Below, one piece after another: positions 1-8,556 of a stretch of 64,000 nt of DNA. The notes beneath the pieces are model-generated. The model saw only the letters and a program-made list of their open reading frames with translations, did not search any database and had not been told where the DNA came from. Each line of letters opens with the position of its first letter. Positions within the stretch are counted from its first letter, which is position 1. The position numbers and the translations under genes are program-made. Source of the stretch: Agrobacterium tumefaciens (GTDB lineage Bacteria > Pseudomonadota > Alphaproteobacteria > Rhizobiales > Rhizobiaceae); NCBI RefSeq assembly GCF_005221325.1, contig NZ_CP039888.1, positions 2,108,001-2,172,000 of the forward strand, read 5' to 3'.

Positions 1-717
1 TGCCGGCGGCCCCGCTTCCTCCACCCGGCCCTGATGCAGAAACACGACTTCCGAAGAAACATCCCGGGCAAAGCGCATTTCGTGGGTGACGAGCAGCATG
101 GTGCGGCCTTCCTCAGCCAGATCGCGGATGACCTTCAGCACTTCGCCCACCAGTTCCGGGTCAAGCGCCGAAGTGGGTTCGTCGAACAGCATCACCGCCG
201 GCTCCATGCAGAGCGCGCGCGCAATGGCGGCGCGCTGCTGCTGCCCGCCGGACAGAAAGGCCGGATAGGCATTTTTCTTGTCATAGAGGCCGACCTTGTT
301 CAGCAGGGCTTCGGCCTTTTCAACCGCTTCATGCCGCCTGACGCCCAGAACGTGAACGGGCGCCTCGATGACATTTTCAAGAACGGTGCGATGGGCCCAG
401 AGATTGAAATTCTGGAACACCATGCCAAGCCCGGTCCGCAGTTTTTCCACCTGCCGCCAGCTTTTCGGCACGGCCTTGCCGTCCCTGCCGGCCTTCGTGG
501 CGATCTCTTCGCCATTGACGACGACCCGGCCGCGATCCGGCGTTTCGAGAAAGTTGATGCAGCGCAGAAAGGTGCTCTTGCCGGAACCGGATGAGCCGAT
601 GATCGATATGACATCGCCCTTGTGGGCTTTCAGCGAAACGCCCTTCAAAACTTCATGCGTGCCGAAGCTCTTGTGGATGTCATCCGCCTCGAGCGCACAG
701 GCGCCTTTATCTGTCAT
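1..717 (-). CDS. Polar amino acid ABC transporter ATP-binding protein (partial)
   Basis: Cytoplasmic ATPase of a polar amino acid importer of the HisP/GlnQ/OccP family. The 239 visible codons begin at the ATG at 717 and run off the window start. Visible motifs are Walker A (GSSGSGKST), the Q-loop (MVFQNFNLW), the ABC signature (LSGGQQQR), Walker B (VMLFDEP) and the switch histidine (VTHEM). Family members are about 250-260 residues, so only the last 15-20 residues are missing. The substrate cannot be told from the ATPase. Partner permease and binding-protein genes are presumably outside the window. The 680 bp upstream hold no gene. Confidence 0.9.
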   Translation of the reverse strand, partial: MTDKGACALEADDIHKSFGTHEVLKGVSLKAHKGDVISIIGSSGSGKSTFLRCINFLETPDRGRVVVNGEEIATKAGRDGKAVPKSWRQVEKLRTGLGMVFQNFNLWAHRTVLENVIEAPVHVLGVRRHEAVEKAEALLNKVGLYDKKNAYPAFLSGGQQQRAAIARALCMEPAVMLFDEPTSALDPELVGEVLKVIRDLAEEGRTMLLVTHEMRFARDVSSEVVFLHQGRVEEAGPPA

Positions 718-1397
718 CTCTTGACCTAGCCGATCCATTCTTTAGTGCCAGCCACGCCAATATCATGGGTTTTCGCGGGGAGACATGCACAATAACAAAG
801 ACTTGTGCCGCGCATGTTTAGCGAAAATCGCTGCAAACGCGCGCAACAATCGGCTCTTTTACATATTCGCCACGAAAAATCATTTCAAAATTCATCGAGA
901 GCGGATTACCGGCGAAGCCTGTTGCGTGAGGAGCGCCGGCGCCATGGCCGGTTCCGGACGCGACAAATTGCAGGAAGCGGCCGGCATTAAAACGCGTGCT
1001 TCGAATAGCCGGCAATACGGGGTCTCCTGCACAATCCGATTTTTTAGTTATCCATGATGCACGGCGAAATAGCACAGCGATTAGTCGCCGCCGCCGTAAG
1101 CAATCAAAACCGGCAACGAAAGGTCAGGATCGTCATTTCCGAAAAGTAGACTTCAAAAGCCGGAAACGTTGAACAAATCTGTACCATATTTCACCCTTTG
1201 GTTGCTCGTTTAAATATAGTTTGTTAACCAACCGCACGGCAGGCAATATCCAGTAACAGACTGATATAGCGGAATTTTGTTTTTCCGCAGCGCTTCACAA
1301 GCTGTGCGTCCAACTGGTTTTATATCTATATTAATAAGTTCAAATATACGCTGCCTATGGTTGATTTCGTAAATGCGCAAAAAGCTGGAGGCCGACG
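718..1397. other. Intergenic region without a supported gene
   Basis: About 680 bp lie between the divergent ABC ATPase and GNAT-like genes. Base composition becomes clearly AT-rich from about 1040 to 1390. Short open frames exist but lack convincing ribosome binding sites or recognisable protein features. The region probably carries the divergent promoters. An imperfect dyad (TTGGTT at about 1198, AACCAA near 1227) is the only structure noticed, and it could be chance. Confidence 0.5.
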
Positions 1398-2558
1398 GTG
1401 GACGTTCAGATACACACCAATATTGGCGATGGCGACAGCAGTGAGGCGACACAACGCCCGGTTCAGCTGAGCGCAACCGGCGTTCGCCCCATGCGCAGGG
1501 ATGACCTCCCCGCCGTTGAGACCGTGCTCAACAGCGCTTTCAAGAAGACAGGGCAGGAGCGTAACTTCGACTTCCGCTCCTATATCGAAAGACTGTTCTT
1601 CGGCAGTCCCGCCTTCAGCCCGGAGAACGGCAGCGTCGTCTACGATACCGGCGACAGGGTCACGAGCGTCATCCTCGCCATACCCATGCGTTTCGTCGTC
1701 CATGGAAAAACCATTACCGCAAGGCTGCTGTGCGCTTTCGCATCGGACGGCAAACTCGGTGCGCTCGGAGCAGCGCGCCTCTCGCGCGGCATGCGGGCAT
1801 CAAAACACGACATGTTGTTTTCGGATACGGCATCCCCCGTCAGCGCCGATCACTGGGTGGCTATCGGCGGCAATATGCTGCCGATCGAAAGCCTGCAATG
1901 GCACAAGGCGCTCAAGCCCTTCTGCACGATCGCGCTGCGCATGCCACGCCGTTCGAAACTGGCCAAGACCACGCTTGCCCTGACGACGCTTGGCTTCGTG
2001 GATGGAATCCTGCGACGGTGGAAGAAGGGTTTAAGGCCGCCTGAGGTCGCCGGCGCCAGGGTGAGAGCCGTGGATTACGAAACCTTCCGCCGCGAAGCGC
2101 TCGCAAAGATCGAGCGTTTTTCCATTCGTCCGGAATGGTCCTACGAGGAGTTCCATTGGCTGGTGGAGATGAGCAGGGCCAATGAAAGCCTCGGCGAACT
2201 GAAAAGCCTGGTGATCGAGAATGCCGAAGGCTATGTCATGGGCGCCGCCCTGTTTTTCGGCCAGCGGGGACGGACGGCCTATGTGCTCAATCTCGTCTGC
2301 GACGCCGGTCGCGAAAACGATGTTCTCAACACGCTGTTCTGCCATTTCGATGACGAGAATTATGCCCACATCACCGGCATGTCGCAGCCCTTTCTCATCA
2401 ACGCGCTTTATCGCCAGAACCATATGAGCTTCCGCCATGACGGCTATTTCTGCATGGCCACCCGCGATGACGCCCTGAGGGAAAAGGCGCTGGCCGGCGA
2501 CATCTATATAGGCGGGCTGTGCTCGGAAAGCTGGAGCAAGCTCATCACCGACTATTGA
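1398..2558 (+). CDS. GNAT-fold acetyltransferase-like protein
   Basis: 386-residue protein starting at GTG 1398, six bases after a strong ribosome binding site (GGAGG, 1387-1391). The segment from about residue 30 (VRPMRRDDLPAVETVLNSAF) looks like the first strand and helix of a GNAT acetyltransferase. A second GNAT-like half seems to lie in the C-terminal part (about 260-350). No signal peptide or membrane segment is visible. It sits at the edge of an exopolysaccharide locus, so acylation of a polysaccharide precursor or a sugar nucleotide is a reasonable guess. Neither substrate nor activity can be read from the sequence. Confidence 0.6.
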   Translation: MDVQIHTNIGDGDSSEATQRPVQLSATGVRPMRRDDLPAVETVLNSAFKKTGQERNFDFRSYIERLFFGSPAFSPENGSVVYDTGDRVTSVILAIPMRFVVHGKTITARLLCAFASDGKLGALGAARLSRGMRASKHDMLFSDTASPVSADHWVAIGGNMLPIESLQWHKALKPFCTIALRMPRRSKLAKTTLALTTLGFVDGILRRWKKGLRPPEVAGARVRAVDYETFRREALAKIERFSIRPEWSYEEFHWLVEMSRANESLGELKSLVIENAEGYVMGAALFFGQRGRTAYVLNLVCDAGRENDVLNTLFCHFDDENYAHITGMSQPFLINALYRQNHMSFRHDGYFCMATRDDALREKALAGDIYIGGLCSESWSKLITDY

Positions 2559-2600
2559 GGCCCCTGCCCGGCCCCGGAACGGAACACGGGCGCGACGCGC

Positions 2601-3686
2601 TCAAGCCTTGGTGAAACGCCCGACATTGGCCGAGATCAGATGGCGAAGCGCTTTCGCGTAACGTTTGGAGCGCGTCTTGGCGGCCAGCGCGCTTCCCCAG
2701 TCCACCATCGATCCGTTGATATCGAAATCGCCAAGCTGGCCTTCGGGAATATCGCCTTTTTCGATGCGCTCGACGATCGAGGGAAGCGCCGCGTAAAATT
2801 CCGGCGAACGATAGGGCGGATGCAGCGAATACATGCCCTTGCCCGTGCCGAGAAAATCGAGCCGGTGAACGCCGCTGCGCATCATGTTGGTGCTCAGCAC
2901 TTCCTCCGCGGGCATGGAGACCGGCTGCTGGTTATAGGCATAGGAGCGGATGCGCCGTTTGACATCCGGCCGCAACAGTTCCAGCGAGCCGATCCGCTTG
3001 GCGAAACGCTCCATGTCGATCATGAAAAGCCGCGTGGAAACGGTGGCGAAACGCCAGGTGGGAATGCGCGACGGCAACTTGCGTGGCGCAGGAATATTCT
3101 TCACCCCGGGCATGCCGACATGGCGGGAAATATCGAGATCGCCGCGCACCGTCGGCGGCCCGGAAAATGGCGTGATGCACAGCGCATCCGGATTGGCCTT
3201 CTGCAGCGCAATCGCCTCGCTGAACCAGCTCTGGCTGCCGCCGCCGAACATCATGTCGCTGTCCATATGCAACACGTAACGGGCATTGGCGCGTTTCAGC
3301 CCGTAAAAATAGGCATGGAACGGCCCACCGTCGAAAGCCTTGGCGGGATAGGGGATCGGCGAGCGCGAAAAGAAGGTCTGCGTCACCGCGCCGCGCGCCG
3401 CATCGCTGTAATCGACGATATCCACATGCAGATGCGGATAGTTGATCTGCATCTCGTCCAGCATGTCGAACAGACGCTGGCGCGCCGCATCAAAACCATT
3501 GCCCTTGTAACGGCCGGCCCCCACCTGGCCCGTATCAACGGTCAGGAGAATACGGTCCACCTGCCCGCCCCAGACCCTGAGCTGATGCGGCAGGGTAAGG
3601 GCCGCATGCGGGGCATCGAAGGGATGGAGGTTGATTTGCAGCGCCTTTTGTACAGGAGGAAGCGGCATTTCAGCATTCATAGTCAT
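2601..3686 (-). CDS. Glycosyltransferase-like protein with DxD motif
   Basis: 361-residue protein. The segment RYVLHMDSDMMFGGGSQSW around residues 135-155 carries a DSD motif typical of the metal and nucleotide-sugar site of GT-A folds (family GT2-like). The N-terminus lacks the usual GT2 opening strand, so it is a divergent member. The start ATG at 3686 overlaps the stop of the upstream xylanase gene by four bases (ATGA), which implies translational coupling. ATG at 3680 is an alternative start. It is probably cytoplasmic and acts in polysaccharide assembly; donor and acceptor are unknown. Confidence 0.65.
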   Translation of the reverse strand: MTMNAEMPLPPVQKALQINLHPFDAPHAALTLPHQLRVWGGQVDRILLTVDTGQVGAGRYKGNGFDAARQRLFDMLDEMQINYPHLHVDIVDYSDAARGAVTQTFFSRSPIPYPAKAFDGGPFHAYFYGLKRANARYVLHMDSDMMFGGGSQSWFSEAIALQKANPDALCITPFSGPPTVRGDLDISRHVGMPGVKNIPAPRKLPSRIPTWRFATVSTRLFMIDMERFAKRIGSLELLRPDVKRRIRSYAYNQQPVSMPAEEVLSTNMMRSGVHRLDFLGTGKGMYSLHPPYRSPEFYAALPSIVERIEKGDIPEGQLGDFDINGSMVDWGSALAAKTRSKRYAKALRHLISANVGRFTKA

Positions 3687-4750
3687 GCACCACGGTTCCG
3701 GAATTCGTTGATGACGGCCATCATGGGTTTTTCGTTGAAACTCCAGTCGAGCGGCAGCGGCCGGTTGGCGGTTCCGTCCCGGCGCGGATAGGCCCAGCGG
3801 ATCCAGCTATATTGATCCGAAATGCCCCATGTCGTGATGGAGGAAAGCGGCCCGCCCGCAGAAGCAGCGTCAAGAAACTCGCGGACCTGGCCGGTGATCA
3901 GCATGTCGCGCTCGGCCTCCGGTGTGGGCAGCGTCTGATCCATCACGTCAAGCTCCGTCACCAGGACGGCAAGACCGTAACTGCGCATTTCCGTCGTGAA
4001 GGCGGCAAGCTCGTCCTTGGCGATCGGCCATCCGCCGCGCAAATGCCCCTGCAGGCCGACGGCGTTGATCGGCGCACCCTTTTCGAGCAGTTCGAGAATG
4101 AGATTGCGGAAGGCCGCACGTTTGGCCGGCGATTTCTCGACGGCAAATTCGACGTCATATTCGTTGAGAACGAGCTGCGCCTTCGGATCGACCGCATGGG
4201 CGATGTCAAAAGCCTTCTTGATGGCATCCGGCCCGGCGCCGTAATACCAGGCATCGCGCCGCGCACGCACATTGGCAGGCACGTCGGGGATCGGTTCGTT
4301 GACCACATCCCAGCTGTGGATCACGTCCTTATACCGTTCCATCACGGTGACGATATGGGTCTCCATCAGCTTCTCGACCTTCGCGCCGCCAACGCTGGCA
4401 AGCCACGGCGCGTTGGAGGCATACCAGATCAGCGGATGGCCATGCATGGAAAGCTTGTGCTGGCGCGCGAAGTTGGCGAGTGCATCCGCAGCGGCGAAAT
4501 CGAAAACCTCTGCAGAAGGCCGCATCACCTCCCATTTCATTTCGGTGACGGGGGTAATGCGCGAGCAATATTTCACCACCGCCTCACCGATGCGGCTGTC
4601 GGCGGTAAGATCTGGCAGGTAGACGGCCGCGCCATAAGGAGCGGTCTTGAACGTGGCTTTTTTCTGCGCGGCAAAGGCCGGGCCGGCCACGGCATGCAAC
4701 AGGCCAGCGCTTGCCGCACCACCCAGAAAATTCCGCCGCCCGATCCGCAT
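3683..4750 (-). CDS. GH10 endo-1,4-beta-xylanase family protein, Tat-exported
   Basis: 355-residue glycoside hydrolase family 10 protein. I chose the ATG at 4750 because it opens a clear Tat signal (MRIGRRNFLGGAASAG, twin arginines at residues 5-6). Starting at 4828 would bury it. GH10 hallmarks are HGHPLIWY (about 103-110), the acid/base glutamate in SWDVVNEP (E152) and the nucleophile in VLVTELDV (E265). It should be folded in the cytoplasm, exported, and cleave beta-1,4 linkages in xylan or a related polymer. Its place inside an exopolysaccharide locus suggests trimming of the cell's own polymer as an alternative to plant cell-wall attack. It overlaps the next gene by four bases. Confidence 0.88.
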   Translation of the reverse strand: MRIGRRNFLGGAASAGLLHAVAGPAFAAQKKATFKTAPYGAAVYLPDLTADSRIGEAVVKYCSRITPVTEMKWEVMRPSAEVFDFAAADALANFARQHKLSMHGHPLIWYASNAPWLASVGGAKVEKLMETHIVTVMERYKDVIHSWDVVNEPIPDVPANVRARRDAWYYGAGPDAIKKAFDIAHAVDPKAQLVLNEYDVEFAVEKSPAKRAAFRNLILELLEKGAPINAVGLQGHLRGGWPIAKDELAAFTTEMRSYGLAVLVTELDVMDQTLPTPEAERDMLITGQVREFLDAASAGGPLSSITTWGISDQYSWIRWAYPRRDGTANRPLPLDWSFNEKPMMAVINEFRNRGA

Positions 4751-4946
4751 CAACCCGCCTCCGCAACCCAGCGCATCGGCATCCAAAGGGACGCACGACG
4801 CTCTTATTCTCAAAACATAACATTCCAATCATGCCAAAAGGATATTAAAGATTTGCAAGGTTAACCGACGCTATACCACGTCATAATTGGTGAGGCTCGC
4901 TTAATGCGGTAGTAACTTCACTGTGAGAATGCTTGGCCCGCCCCTC

Positions 4947-5873
4947 ATGGAGTTGAAAAGCTTGGTCTCCGTCTCGATTGTCATTCCCGTTCGCAATGGC
5001 GAACGTTACATCGTGGAAGCGATCGAAAGCGTGTTGCTGCAGGGCGAGACCATCCGCGAAGTGCTTGTCGTCGATGACGGCTCCACCGACGCCACCGCCC
5101 AAAGGGTGGAAGGGTTTTCCGATCCCCGCGTCAAATTGCTGGCCCGACCGCAGGGAAGGCAGGGCGTTTCCGCCGTGCGCAATTTCGGCCTGTCGCAGGC
5201 GCGCGGCGAATGGACGATGTTTCTCGATGCCGATGATCGTCTGAAACCGGGCGCCATCGCAGCGCTGTGCGCCGGCATCTCCGGCCCTGACGTCGTCGCC
5301 GTCTACGGCGATTATGAGCGTATCGACGAAAACGGCACAAAGATCGGCCGGCGCAACCTCATCCGCCGCCGGGAAAAGCCTGACGGTTTCATTCTTCAGC
5401 CGCTGCTCGGCGGAAACTTCATCGTCAATGGCGGCATCATGCTGGTCAGAACCCGCATCTTCCAGGATTTCGGCGGTTTCGACGAGACGTTGCGTTATGC
5501 GGAAGACTGGTATGGCTGGTGCCGGCTGGCCGCGGCCGGCCGTTTCGTTTATCTCCCCGGCTGCCATGTGCTCGATTACCGGGTGCACAGGACGAGCGTG
5601 ATGATGAACAAGCTTCTGACCTTCCGCGATTGCGAACCGGCCATCGAAGCCGTGTTTTCCGATCCCGCCATCGTCGCCGCCATTTCCCCGCAGGAACTGA
5701 GGCGGCTCCGCCACCGGTCCGAAAACCACATGAATGCCTATACCGTGGCGCAGGCCTTCCGCGCCCGCCGTTACCGCGAGGCGTTTTCGGCGCTTGCCGA
5801 TACCATCCTCAACCGCCCGCGCCAGAGCCTCAGGGCCGTGGTCTTTTCCGCCGCCGCACTTGCCGGAATTTAG
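4947..5873 (+). CDS. Family 2 glycosyltransferase
   Basis: 308-residue GT2 enzyme. The protein opens with the canonical GT-A strand and loop VSIVIPVRNGERYIVEAIES, followed by VLVVDDGSTDAT and the metal-binding DxD in MFLDADDRL (about residue 95). No membrane segment is evident. ATG 4947 is preferred because it places the fold at the N-terminus; in-frame GTG 4923 and ATG 4929 are alternatives. It is divergent from the xylanase gene across about 200 bp and followed 8 bp later by a second GT2 gene, so both probably form one operon for exopolysaccharide synthesis. Confidence 0.85.
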   Translation: MELKSLVSVSIVIPVRNGERYIVEAIESVLLQGETIREVLVVDDGSTDATAQRVEGFSDPRVKLLARPQGRQGVSAVRNFGLSQARGEWTMFLDADDRLKPGAIAALCAGISGPDVVAVYGDYERIDENGTKIGRRNLIRRREKPDGFILQPLLGGNFIVNGGIMLVRTRIFQDFGGFDETLRYAEDWYGWCRLAAAGRFVYLPGCHVLDYRVHRTSVMMNKLLTFRDCEPAIEAVFSDPAIVAAISPQELRRLRHRSENHMNAYTVAQAFRARRYREAFSALADTILNRPRQSLRAVVFSAAALAGI

Positions 5874-5881
5874 GAGTTTCC

Positions 5882-6826
5882 ATGCCCGAGATCATGCCGG
5901 AAGCGGTGGTGTGCATTCCCAGTTTCCGCCGGCCGGAAGGCCTGCAAAAGACGCTTGCCTCGCTCGCAGCCCAGAAGGTCGATTTTCCCTTCGCCGTCGT
6001 CGTGGTCGATAATGATGGCGCAGGCCAGCAGGGCCTTGCCGTCGCGCGCGCATTTTTTGCGCAAAGCCACATGTCCGGTCAGGCACTGGTGGAGCCGACG
6101 CAGGGCAATTGTTACGCCATCAACACGGCATTCCGCACCGCCCGGCAGACTTATCCATCAGCGCAATGGTTCCTGATGATCGATGACGACGAGGCCGCCT
6201 CCCCCGTCTGGCTTGCCGAAATGGTGTCGGCGGCAAGATCCTTCGGCGTCGATATCGTCGGCGGACCGGTCAACCGCGAATTCGACGCACCGGCTTCGAA
6301 GGCGGTCCTGTCGCATCCGCTGTTCGGCTCCATCGAAGCGCCGACCGGCCTTGTCGAGCAAATCCACGGATCGGGCAATTGCCTGATCTCGCGGCGGGTG
6401 TTCGAAAGCCTGCCGAAGCCGGAATTCGACGTGCAGTTCAACTTCCTCGGCGGCGGCGACATGGATTTCTTCACCCGCTGCCGCAAGGCCGGCTTTAAGT
6501 TCGCCTGGAATGCACGCGCCGTCATCATCGAATATGTGCCGGAAAGCCGGATGGCGCCGCGCTGGATCATGGAGCGCTCGCTCCGCACCGGCATCATCAA
6601 TTACAGCATCGACCGCGCCCGCCGCCCCGGCCTGAAGGGTGGGCTGCTGCTCGCCGCCAAAAACGCCGTCAGCCTGTGTCTGTCTCTGGTGCGCGCCGTT
6701 TCCGCCGGGCTGAAAACCGGCGCACTGCTGCCCGCCACACATCCACCGCTCATGTCCATCGGCCGGGTGATGGCAAGTCTCGGCATCACGCTCACGCCCT
6801 ACAAGGCGCCGACGAAGAAGAGCTGA
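5882..6826 (+). CDS. Family 2 glycosyltransferase
   Basis: 314-residue GT2-type glycosyltransferase. The start ATG 5882 follows a good ribosome binding site (AGGAG, about 5873-5877) that overlaps the end of the preceding glycosyltransferase gene. Features are VVCIPSFRRPEGL at the N-terminus, VVVVDNDGAG, and the metal site WFLMIDDDEAASP near residue 100. The segment FNFLGGGDMDFFTRCRKAGF resembles the acceptor-side ED motif of GT2 enzymes. It probably adds one sugar to a lipid-linked repeat unit in the exopolysaccharide pathway. The specificity is unknown. Confidence 0.82.
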   Translation: MPEIMPEAVVCIPSFRRPEGLQKTLASLAAQKVDFPFAVVVVDNDGAGQQGLAVARAFFAQSHMSGQALVEPTQGNCYAINTAFRTARQTYPSAQWFLMIDDDEAASPVWLAEMVSAARSFGVDIVGGPVNREFDAPASKAVLSHPLFGSIEAPTGLVEQIHGSGNCLISRRVFESLPKPEFDVQFNFLGGGDMDFFTRCRKAGFKFAWNARAVIIEYVPESRMAPRWIMERSLRTGIINYSIDRARRPGLKGGLLLAAKNAVSLCLSLVRAVSAGLKTGALLPATHPPLMSIGRVMASLGITLTPYKAPTKKS

Positions 6827-6849
6827 ACCGCAATCGCTCCCGCCACGGG

Positions 6850-7098
6850 TTAGCTGAGGGTCTTTTCCCTGCCAAACGAAAGCACGTTCAGGCACCGTTT
6901 CTGCAAACCGAACGACGAAAAAGCTGTCGCGAGAACGAGGAGTGGCACGAGCACCGGCCAGAAGAAACACAGGACAATACCGGTCACCCGATAGAAATCC
7001 CAATTCTTGTCGCGGCGAGCACCTTCAATATAGGTCATGGCGAGAGAGGTGGCGGTGCCAATTCCATATATGAAAAGAGAAATGGACGTAATCACCAT
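6850..7098 (-). CDS. Small hypothetical membrane protein
   Basis: 82-residue protein starting at ATG 7098 after a GGGGAC-type ribosome binding site; an in-frame TTG at 7110 is a weaker choice. It has two hydrophobic stretches (about residues 1-20 and 38-60, the latter VTGIVLCFFWPVLVPLLVLAT) separated by a charged loop. I do not recognise the family. It lies between two glycosyltransferase genes of the exopolysaccharide locus and converges on the upstream one. Confidence 0.5.
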   Translation of the reverse strand: MVITSISLFIYGIGTATSLAMTYIEGARRDKNWDFYRVTGIVLCFFWPVLVPLLVLATAFSSFGLQKRCLNVLSFGREKTLS

Positions 7099-7276
7099 GG
7101 GTGTCCCCAAAAATATCTCTGATTCGAATAAATTTCTAATATTTGGCTAGTGTAGCGCGGTCCTTCGCAGTTGCAACGAATTTCAGCGGCAAAGCCCGTT
7201 CGCTCAATACGTTAGAGAAACCTGATGTACGTTGTGCAACGCGATATGATTGCTGCGGAAGAGGGTGACCGCTGCT

Positions 7277-8119
7277 TTACCGGCCCTGACCCGACGCCCC
7301 GAAGCGATACTTCAGCAGCGAATATATCGCGATCGGATTGGTCAGAAGATAGCGTTTTCCCAGACGCTTCGGCTCAAGCATCGCCCGGTAGAGCCATTCC
7401 AGCCCCATATCCTGCATCCATTGCGGTGCCCGGCTGTTCTTCCCGGCAAGGAAGTCGAAAAGGCCGCCGCAGGTCTTGATCACGGCAACACCGGAAAGCC
7501 TTTCGAGATTGCGCGAAACGAAACGCTGCTCCAGCGGAATGCCGAAGCCGACCCAGAGAATATCCGTTTTCGAAGCGGCGATCTCGGCAAGGACTGCGTC
7601 TTCCTCGGCCCGGTTGAAATAACCGTTGCGCCGTCCCGAAAATACCAGACGCGGATAAAGCCTCTGCATTTCTTCGACCGCTGCGCGATTCACCTCTTCC
7701 GAACCGCCGAGGAAGTAAAACCGGCTGCCCGTTTCCTCCGCGCGCTTGGCCACCGCATGCACGAGATCGGTCGTCGCGACCCGTTCCCTCAGCGCCTGCC
7801 GGCAAAATTTGCGGGAGAAGATCACCAGCGACATGCCATCGGCGTGAATCTGGTCTGCCTGCCGCAGCATGGCGTCGAATTCCTGGTCGTGATGGCAGAG
7901 AGCAATGACCTGGCCGTTCGCCGAGGTCGAATAAAACGGTCTTGCACCGGCCACGCGCTCGCTTGCCGCACGCAGGATGAAATCCCGCGCCGTTTCATCG
8001 ATGGTCGCGTCAGTGATGGGCAACGCCGCAAGGGGAATAACCGGCCAGACCTGGCCCGGCCCTCCCGCATCCGGCATCTCTCTCCCTGTCATGATCTGTC
8101 CGGTGTCCAAGATAGGCAT
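7277..8119 (-). CDS. WecG/TagA/CpsF family glycosyltransferase
   Basis: 280-residue GT26-type enzyme, which transfers a sugar (ManNAc, ManNAcA or glucose in known members) to a lipid-linked intermediate at the inner face of the membrane. Family features are YSTSANGQVIAL, the conserved DG in IHADGMSLV, the GxPxQ-like WVGFGIPLEQRF and the C-terminal EWLYRAMLEPKRLGKRYL. ATG 8119 (MPILDTGQ) is chosen; an upstream in-frame GTG at 8170 would add 17 residues, and neither has a strong ribosome binding site. It probably acts early in exopolysaccharide repeat-unit assembly. Confidence 0.88.
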   Translation of the reverse strand: MPILDTGQIMTGREMPDAGGPGQVWPVIPLAALPITDATIDETARDFILRAASERVAGARPFYSTSANGQVIALCHHDQEFDAMLRQADQIHADGMSLVIFSRKFCRQALRERVATTDLVHAVAKRAEETGSRFYFLGGSEEVNRAAVEEMQRLYPRLVFSGRRNGYFNRAEEDAVLAEIAASKTDILWVGFGIPLEQRFVSRNLERLSGVAVIKTCGGLFDFLAGKNSRAPQWMQDMGLEWLYRAMLEPKRLGKRYLLTNPIAIYSLLKYRFGASGQGR

Positions 8120-8322
8120 CGTTTCATTGTTATATTCACGCTTATGCTTAGGGTATAAGGCTTCAGACACTACGAAGAACTATCATTAATATTTTTATAA
8201 ATCCCCGCATGTCGCAGGCATTTTACACGCCTGAAGGTTGTACGCCACTCCTGTCGCCTATTCCGGTTTTGCCGCCGATGGAGTAAGGGACCACGACATC
8301 AAACCACGGAAAGGTCTTCGCC

Positions 8323-8532
8323 ATGGAAACAATCTCGATCGACAATCGCGGCGATTTCGGCCTCTGGGCGATAGAACGGGCCAAGGAAATCGTCGCCAAC
8401 GAAGCCTCCGATCTGGCCATTTCGGTGCGCGACGGCGACGAGGCCGGCATTCGCGATGCGGGCAATGCGCTGGGCGCCGCCATCGCCGCCGCCCTGCTTG
8501 AGGTTTATGACGGGCTGATCTCGGAAGAATAA
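8323..8532 (+). CDS. Small hypothetical protein
   Basis: 69-residue acidic protein (METISIDNRGDFGLWAIERA...) starting at ATG 8323 after GGAAAGG. It has no signal peptide, membrane segment or cysteine, and is predicted mostly helical. It lies on the plus strand between two minus-strand exopolysaccharide genes and would be the only gene of its orientation there. I do not recognise it. Its alanine/aspartate-rich composition fits the genome, and coding is likely but not certain. Confidence 0.5.
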   Translation: METISIDNRGDFGLWAIERAKEIVANEASDLAISVRDGDEAGIRDAGNALGAAIAAALLEVYDGLISEE

Positions 8533-8556
8533 GCCCGGCAGGCAGGCACTCCCGGA

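Noticed and set aside
34..594. Plus-strand open frame of 186 codons at the window start
   Set aside because: It is the antisense shadow of the ABC ATPase gene, whose Walker and signature motifs are clear on the minus strand.
785..1057. Open frames of 60-90 codons in the 718-1397 gap
   Set aside because: They have no good ribosome binding site, no recognisable feature and overlapping alternatives on both strands.
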